This document shows, in pieces, positions 29,175 to 33,944 of a DNA stretch of 33,944 bases. Below the pieces are notes generated by a model, which was given only the letters and a program-made list of their open reading frames with translations, ran no database searches and was not told where the DNA came from. Origin of the DNA: a virus; IMG/VR virus record IMGVR_UViG_3300017931_000090, positions 1 to 33,944 of that record. One strand, given 5' to 3'. The translations under genes and the position numbers were made by a program. Numbering within the stretch: position 1 is the stretch's first letter; each line of letters starts with the position of its first letter.

Positions 29175-30185
29175 ATGGGAACACCAGCATTTACACCCGT
29201 AAACCCGATGGCAAACCCCGATCTAAACGGCTGGCTCAGCCGCCGGATCGATGGCAAGTCGATGCGTGCGCTCAAAGTTGAGCGTGAAGCGCTGCTCTTG
29301 TCTCTGAAGGCAACCGGGCTCGCCCAGCCGGCCACAATCCTCAACTTCAACCCCGTACCGCTCTCGCTCGACGGCGGGATCGGATTCAAGGTACCGTCAA
29401 TTGTCGATGAGGCCGTGCAGGAAAATAGCCGCTTCCACTGGAAGCACGAAGGGCGAACCTACCGGGCCAGCGTCCTCACGATCAAGGAGCCGCGCGTCTT
29501 CCCGCAGATCAAGGATGTAAAGGTCGAGGAAGGTGTCGAGGCCGGCGTCTACGACATGAAGGCGTGCAAGCAGATCGAGATTGCCAGTTGCTTCCTCGTG
29601 GCTTACACGCAGGGAACGCCGTCGAGTTCCGGCATGGGCGGAGTCGTCGCCTTCGAGGGTGACCGTCGCGTGCTCGACCGCACCGAGGATCGGAAGAAAC
29701 GGCTCACGATCCGCGTTCCAGCCTTCGTCCGCCTGCCCAACAGGACCCGCGAGTACATCACCGAGGACGCAGACTTTGAAGAGACTGTGGCCGCAGCGCT
29801 CGCGATGCAACGCCGGTACTGCAACAGCCAGACTCAGCAGGCGCAGAACTACTGGGACCAGGGCGATGAGGAGCGGAAGAACATCACCGTGGTGCACAGG
29901 GTCTGGCATCAGTTTGAAATGGACATGGGCTGGCGGCAGACCGTGGCGCCGTGGGTCACGCTCCAGAATGAGGCGCAGGAACTGTGCGCCGGCTGCGGAG
30001 AGCCCAAGAAGCGCGTCGACGCATTCTTCTGCCACAAGTGTCAGCGCGTGTACAACCCACTCGCTGCCTACATGGCCAGGGAAATCCAGGTCACGCACCC
30101 AGCGATGGACCGCATCGAGGATGCCGACTGGCCGAAGGTCAGGAAAGAAGAGGAGCGCCGGAAGGCACTTCGCACAGGGCTGTAA
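29175..30185 (+). CDS. virion-region protein with C-terminal zinc ribbon
   Basis: 336 residues, with AGGAGAAAAGGA before the ATG. A mixed domain makes up the first ~250 residues (ILNFNPVPLSLDGGIGFKVP, TYRASVLTIKEPRVF, FEETVAAALAMQRRYCN). A zinc ribbon follows, CAGCGEPKKRVDAFFCHKC with cysteines at 271, 274, 286 and 289, and then a helical tail. The ribbon suggests a DNA, RNA or protein contact. It sits between the capsid and adaptor genes, so it may be a head or packaging accessory; I do not recognise the N-terminal domain. Confidence 0.7.
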   Translation: MGTPAFTPVNPMANPDLNGWLSRRIDGKSMRALKVEREALLLSLKATGLAQPATILNFNPVPLSLDGGIGFKVPSIVDEAVQENSRFHWKHEGRTYRASVLTIKEPRVFPQIKDVKVEEGVEAGVYDMKACKQIEIASCFLVAYTQGTPSSSGMGGVVAFEGDRRVLDRTEDRKKRLTIRVPAFVRLPNRTREYITEDADFEETVAAALAMQRRYCNSQTQQAQNYWDQGDEERKNITVVHRVWHQFEMDMGWRQTVAPWVTLQNEAQELCAGCGEPKKRVDAFFCHKCQRVYNPLAAYMAREIQVTHPAMDRIEDADWPKVRKEEERRKALRTGL

Positions 30186-30197
30186 TCGGAGGTTGCC

Positions 30198-30908
30198 ATC
30201 AACACGCTACTCGATGTGAAGGCTCGCGTGCGGTCGCTCATTGGCGACCCAGACGCCGATTTTGCGACCGACGCCTATTTACTGCCTCTCATCAATCAGG
30301 CACTGGACCGGGCCGTGAACTATTTGGAAGGCACGTGCTCTCCCTTCATCACACAGCTCCAGGTGGCGACCAACATCCCGCTCGGGACTTCCGACCTCAC
30401 CGAACAGCAGAAGCCAGGCCAGCCTTTCTATGGCTTGGTGAATCCTCTGGACCTTGAGGTGAAGCAGACCGGACTGCCGGAGTTGAACTACGTCATGGGC
30501 AGGCGATACGACATTCTGCCCAACAGCACAAACTACGCTCCGGGCAATCCGGCGATGAACTTCTGGGGAAAATTTGGGTGGGAGTGGAGGAGTTACGTGA
30601 TCTACATAACTCCTCTCGCCTTCCCGTTCGACATCCGAATCCGCGGCGAATTTCGGCCACCGGCACTCGTCAAGGATTCGGACATCATCACCATCCATCC
30701 GCAGATGGTGGCGGCGCTCTCGTTCATGACGGCCGCACTGATCGGCGGAGAGCGGATCAACGCGAGCTACGTGCAGAACTACGGACAGCAGGCGACCGAG
30801 ACGTTGGACGACATTTCGGCAACACTCGTGCGCCAGCAGCAAGGCACTTCCAGCAGAGTAGGACGAATGGGACGCGGCAACCGTGGTGGGCGTCGCGGGC
30901 AGTGGTAA
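30198..30908 (+). CDS. head-tail adaptor-like protein, probable ATC start
   Basis: 236 residues if read from the ATC at 30198. The sequence LLDVKARVRSLIGDP followed by ATDAYLLPLINQALDRAVNYLE is the usual N terminus of small head-to-tail connector proteins of podovirus type, which seat the tail on the portal. The Gly/Arg-rich C-terminal tail (GRMGRGNRGGRRGQW) is basic. GGAGG (30188-30192) lies five bases before the ATC, exactly where an ATG is expected. The first standard codon, GTG at 30216, is 23 bases away from the site and would cut into the conserved helix. Either a rare ATC start is used or the base is a variant or error. Confidence 0.72.
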   Translation: MNTLLDVKARVRSLIGDPDADFATDAYLLPLINQALDRAVNYLEGTCSPFITQLQVATNIPLGTSDLTEQQKPGQPFYGLVNPLDLEVKQTGLPELNYVMGRRYDILPNSTNYAPGNPAMNFWGKFGWEWRSYVIYITPLAFPFDIRIRGEFRPPALVKDSDIITIHPQMVAALSFMTAALIGGERINASYVQNYGQQATETLDDISATLVRQQQGTSSRVGRMGRGNRGGRRGQW

Positions 30909-30938
30909 ACCAAAAACCAAATCAAGGAGAAGACTCTC

Positions 30939-31298
30939 ATGGGAATCAAGTTTCAGGTTCTGAAATACGTCCCGAGCATTGGCGCTCCGGATGCGGTTCT
31001 ACTCAACTCGGTGATGAGCGGCAACTATGTCCCCGGGCAGGGCGGAACGACTGTCGATCTCAACCCAGGCACGTTCTCTGACCCCAACAGTGTTGGCGTT
31101 CTCGGCGAGCCGCTGAATCAGCCGACCACGCCTCCGTCAATCGAATCGTGTCAGTTGGCGGCCGGCGTGTACGCGCAACTCACGCCGGGTGCGACACTGG
31201 CGACGAACAAGATCAGCCTGTGGACCAACAACAATGCGGAACTGGGGAATACGGCCTATCCGGCGGGCACGCTTGTGGTGAAACTGCCACTCAGGTAG
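30939..31298 (+). CDS. small hypothetical virion-region protein
   Basis: 119 residues with AAGGAGA before the ATG. It is Gly/Thr/Pro-rich and beta-like (FQVLKYVPSIGAPDAVLLN, SGNYVPGQGGTTVDLNPG, ISLWTNNNAELG), with no signal peptide. The family is unrecognised. Such small Gly/Thr-rich proteins near the capsid genes are often head decoration or fibre proteins. It lies between the adaptor and nozzle-like genes; a tail-tube accessory is equally possible. Confidence 0.62.
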   Translation: MGIKFQVLKYVPSIGAPDAVLLNSVMSGNYVPGQGGTTVDLNPGTFSDPNSVGVLGEPLNQPTTPPSIESCQLAAGVYAQLTPGATLATNKISLWTNNNAELGNTAYPAGTLVVKLPLR

Positions 31299-31346
31299 GG
31301 GTGAGTTACGGCCAACTTTTTGGGGTCCGCGACCGTAATAAGTCGC

Positions 31347-33944
31347 ATGTTAGGCATGGTCGATCAGGATGACAGTAGCAACCTCCCTAGTGGTCTGTCT
31401 GCCCAGGTCCGCAACTGCTGCTTTGACTCTATGACTTCTGTTCGCACCCGCGACGGGATCAATACCACGATGCAGGGCGAGCATGAAAGCCCGATCACGG
31501 GCCTGATCGGGACGCTCTACACGCCGGAAACCGCTGCGCAGAACTTCCTCCAGGTGCCCACCATCTTCGACATGACCGGCGCTCTTCAGTACGAGAGCCC
31601 AGTCGGCTCGGGCGAGATGGTTCCCTTCCCGCTAAATTCCACGTTCACGCCTCCAGCGAACGCCCACATGATCTCCGTGCAGACGGGGAACAAAATCTTT
31701 GCGGCGTTCTCCGATCTCAACGTGCCGCTGTCAAGCATGGCGGTGATCGATCCCCTAACAAAAGCCGTGTGGCCCTATGGCCTAAAGCCTTTCGGATGGG
31801 TTTGGACGGCCAACACCCCGGTTCTCGCGGGAGAGGTGTGCACGCCCACAGCGCCGAGCGGAAACGGCCATACCTACCTCTGCACGCAGGCTGGAGTCAC
31901 GGGGAACAACGAGCCGCTGCCTTGGCCGACCGCCGAAGAGGCGATCGTCAATGACGGGTCCGCAAAGTGGAAAGAGTACACGGCGGTCATGGCGAACCGG
32001 CTTTCCCCGCCTCCCGTGCCAGTGCTTGCGCTGGCCGGCGGTGGGACCATCGCAGCGACCCAGGACGTGTACGTCGTCATCACGCTGGTCAACACGATGG
32101 GCGAAAGCCTTCCCTCGACGCCGACGTTCATCGAAACTCTGGCGGCTTCCACAACGGTCAACGTGCCATTGCCAACGCTGACTCTCGGCTCTTTGCCTGG
32201 CTGGATGCAGGAACTCGGGGCCAGTTACATCCCGACCGGCTGCAACATCTATGCGGCCATTGTGGCTCACGGGTCATCGGCACCGCCACTGTCGACCTAC
32301 CAAAAGGTCAACGTCGGCGTTCAGGCTCTTGGCTCGACTTACGGGATCACCGCCGCGGGAGCAGGCGTCGCCCCGCCATCGCTCTGCACTGCCCGCGTGG
32401 TTCCCGGCCAACTCCCCACGCCAGATGCGCAGGTTCAGATTCAGAGGATTCCGGTCGGCTCGACGGTTGCTCCGCCGAATGCTCCAGGGCTGGCACTTGC
32501 GGCCGGAATAGTCGCCATCCACCGCACCTTTTACGTGGCCCTAACGCTCGTCAATGCGGCTGGAGAAACAACTCCGGGGGCCATGGCCAACATCACCACG
32601 ACTGGCAACAATCAAGGTGCGCAGGTATTTCTCGCAAGCAACTACGGCCCGACCGTCACAGGAGTAAATATCTACGCGACAGATGTGGCCGAAGGCAGCG
32701 CTCCGCCTCTGGTTAGCTCTCTAAACTTTCAAGGAACCTTCGCTCTCGGATCGTCTCCGATCATTACCGGAGCTGGCGGAGGGGCAAATCCGCCATCTGC
32801 CAATACGGCCACTCTTCCAGGAGGACTCTTCCCTGCCGGCCGTGACATCTACGTCGCACAGACTTACAAAAACAGCGCGGGCGAGACTACTCTCGGGCCG
32901 CTCAATTCAATCATCAATTCCAACGGCGACGATGCCGTGCTCGTCACAATCGCCGTGCCCCAGGACGAGAACAACAACGACCTCTACACCATCGCCTCAG
33001 TGGGCATCTACGAAGCGGACGTGCCCACTGGAGATCCTGCGCCTCCATCGACAGCCTTCTCCCTCGTCGGCTACTACCAGAACACGAATCAGCCGTTCAT
33101 TCTTGAAACGGCCGCGGGCGCCAACCCTCCCATCGTGAATGGGACTGGACCGGGCGGGGCTATCGTGGCCGACACGGCGACTGGCGGGATCAACGGAACG
33201 CAGGGCTATCGTTACGCGGCCATCATGTACATGAACCAGAACTACACGGTCTCAGGGTTCACGGCCGCTTCGGTGATCCAGTACGACGTGGATGAGGATG
33301 GTTGGGAACTCGGAATCTTCAAGGTCGCAACTGGACCTGCGTATGTGCTCGGACGTGCAGTTGCGTTCAGCGTGGCTGATGGATCGAATGCTGGCCCGTT
33401 CTGGTGGATCGGCAATGTCAACCTACAGATCCCATCACAGAATTTCGTTTACCCCCAGACCTTTCTTTCGGACACGGTAAACCAGAGCTCGACGTTCTTT
33501 CTCGACAACGTAACGACCAACGGGACTTTCAACTTTACCGACGAGTATCTGACCAGTTCGAACAACGTCACCGACAGGCTTGATGTGATCTGGCCGAATC
33601 AGGCGGTCCACTGCACCTACTGCCCGAGTGTCGATCGCATCTTCCAGGCTGGAGTTCCAGGCTACTACTCCGGCTGGTGGGTATCGCTCGCCGGCGATCC
33701 CGAGTCCTACTATTCGGACCTGAGTTACATCTCGGTTGGATCAGACGATGGCGAGCGCGCGTGGGGAACGATTGAGTATCGCGGCACGGTCTACGGACTC
33801 CGCGATAGGTCTGGGTACACCTTCACGGCGAATCCCAATAACCCGCAGACCTGGACAGCAACAAAACGGTGGAGCGAGCGCGGCCCGTGCGGTCCAAGAG
33901 CGTTCGATGCCTGCGGCGACTTCCTGATCTTCGTTCACAGGAGC
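31347..33944 (+). CDS. large nozzle-like tail protein with repeated Ig/FN3-like modules, partial at the right edge
   Basis: An open frame of 866 codons runs off the window. The N terminus (GMVDQDDSSNLPSGLSAQVR, then SVRTRDG) resembles the strand that starts beta-propeller nozzle or tail-tube proteins in podoviruses. The middle holds at least three, perhaps four, related modules starting near 32015, 32478, 32820 and 33168. Each has an x-Y-V-A-x-T-x-x-N-x-x-G-E pattern and an x-N-I-Y-x-A motif. The last visible part (YYSDLSYISVGSDDGERAWG, GTVYGLRDRSG) looks like propeller blades. The start is uncertain: ATG at 31347 or 31356, neither with a clear ribosome site, and a TTG at 31320. Confidence 0.72.
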   Translation, partial: MLGMVDQDDSSNLPSGLSAQVRNCCFDSMTSVRTRDGINTTMQGEHESPITGLIGTLYTPETAAQNFLQVPTIFDMTGALQYESPVGSGEMVPFPLNSTFTPPANAHMISVQTGNKIFAAFSDLNVPLSSMAVIDPLTKAVWPYGLKPFGWVWTANTPVLAGEVCTPTAPSGNGHTYLCTQAGVTGNNEPLPWPTAEEAIVNDGSAKWKEYTAVMANRLSPPPVPVLALAGGGTIAATQDVYVVITLVNTMGESLPSTPTFIETLAASTTVNVPLPTLTLGSLPGWMQELGASYIPTGCNIYAAIVAHGSSAPPLSTYQKVNVGVQALGSTYGITAAGAGVAPPSLCTARVVPGQLPTPDAQVQIQRIPVGSTVAPPNAPGLALAAGIVAIHRTFYVALTLVNAAGETTPGAMANITTTGNNQGAQVFLASNYGPTVTGVNIYATDVAEGSAPPLVSSLNFQGTFALGSSPIITGAGGGANPPSANTATLPGGLFPAGRDIYVAQTYKNSAGETTLGPLNSIINSNGDDAVLVTIAVPQDENNNDLYTIASVGIYEADVPTGDPAPPSTAFSLVGYYQNTNQPFILETAAGANPPIVNGTGPGGAIVADTATGGINGTQGYRYAAIMYMNQNYTVSGFTAASVIQYDVDEDGWELGIFKVATGPAYVLGRAVAFSVADGSNAGPFWWIGNVNLQIPSQNFVYPQTFLSDTVNQSSTFFLDNVTTNGTFNFTDEYLTSSNNVTDRLDVIWPNQAVHCTYCPSVDRIFQAGVPGYYSGWWVSLAGDPESYYSDLSYISVGSDDGERAWGTIEYRGTVYGLRDRSGYTFTANPNNPQTWTATKRWSERGPCGPRAFDACGDFLIFVHRS

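Overview
The window looks like part of a tailed-phage genome, probably podovirus-like, with GC-rich DNA. Three things support this. There is a head block in portal, scaffold-like, major-capsid-like order (21232-27406). Small connector-type and nozzle-like genes follow it. Many short genes are packed with ATGA or TGATG overlaps. No terminase, integrase, repressor, polymerase or rRNA gene is visible, and genes run off both edges, so this is a fragment of a larger replicon. The host is not shown directly. The many Sec signal peptides ending in A-Q or S-A-Q, the outer-membrane style of several products and the GC content suggest a Gram-negative soil-type host such as an acidobacterium; this is inference only.

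Region 1 (1-962, minus strand) has three small leftward genes. The leftmost carries a 24-bp tandem repeat coding for a Gly/Thr/Ser-rich repeat. Region 2 (963-1501) is a non-coding control region with divergent sigma70-type promoters, a structured leader, a perfect 16-bp match to the bacterial ParB site parS, and a strong hairpin. Region 3 (1502-3118, plus strand) has five small tightly coupled genes of unknown function, one with a weak winged-helix-like look.

Region 4 (3167-19656) starts with an AP2-type HNH endonuclease that appears to have replaced the start of the next gene. It holds long tail-fibre or tailspike-like proteins, almost all with N-terminal export signals and one with a lipobox. 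Among them is a host-surface and lysis block (11222-14953): holin-like membrane proteins, a papain-like cysteine protease, a possible Tat-exported zinc protein, a possible beta-barrel protein and a GH24 lysozyme. Region 5 (19665-20344) encodes an exported coiled-coil protein and an exported RlpA-type protein with the full set of conserved polar residues.

Region 6 (20381-33944) is the virion block: small genes, a KTSC-domain protein, a portal with an inserted zinc ribbon, a scaffold-like protein, the major-capsid-like protein, a leftward HNH endonuclease, a zinc-ribbon virion-region protein, a head-tail adaptor that seems to start at ATC, and a large nozzle-like protein with repeated Ig/FN3-like modules. 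The most unusual points are parS on a phage, the series of exported appendage-like proteins, the phage RlpA, and an RNA pseudoknot candidate that would hide the ribosome site of the leftward HNH gene.
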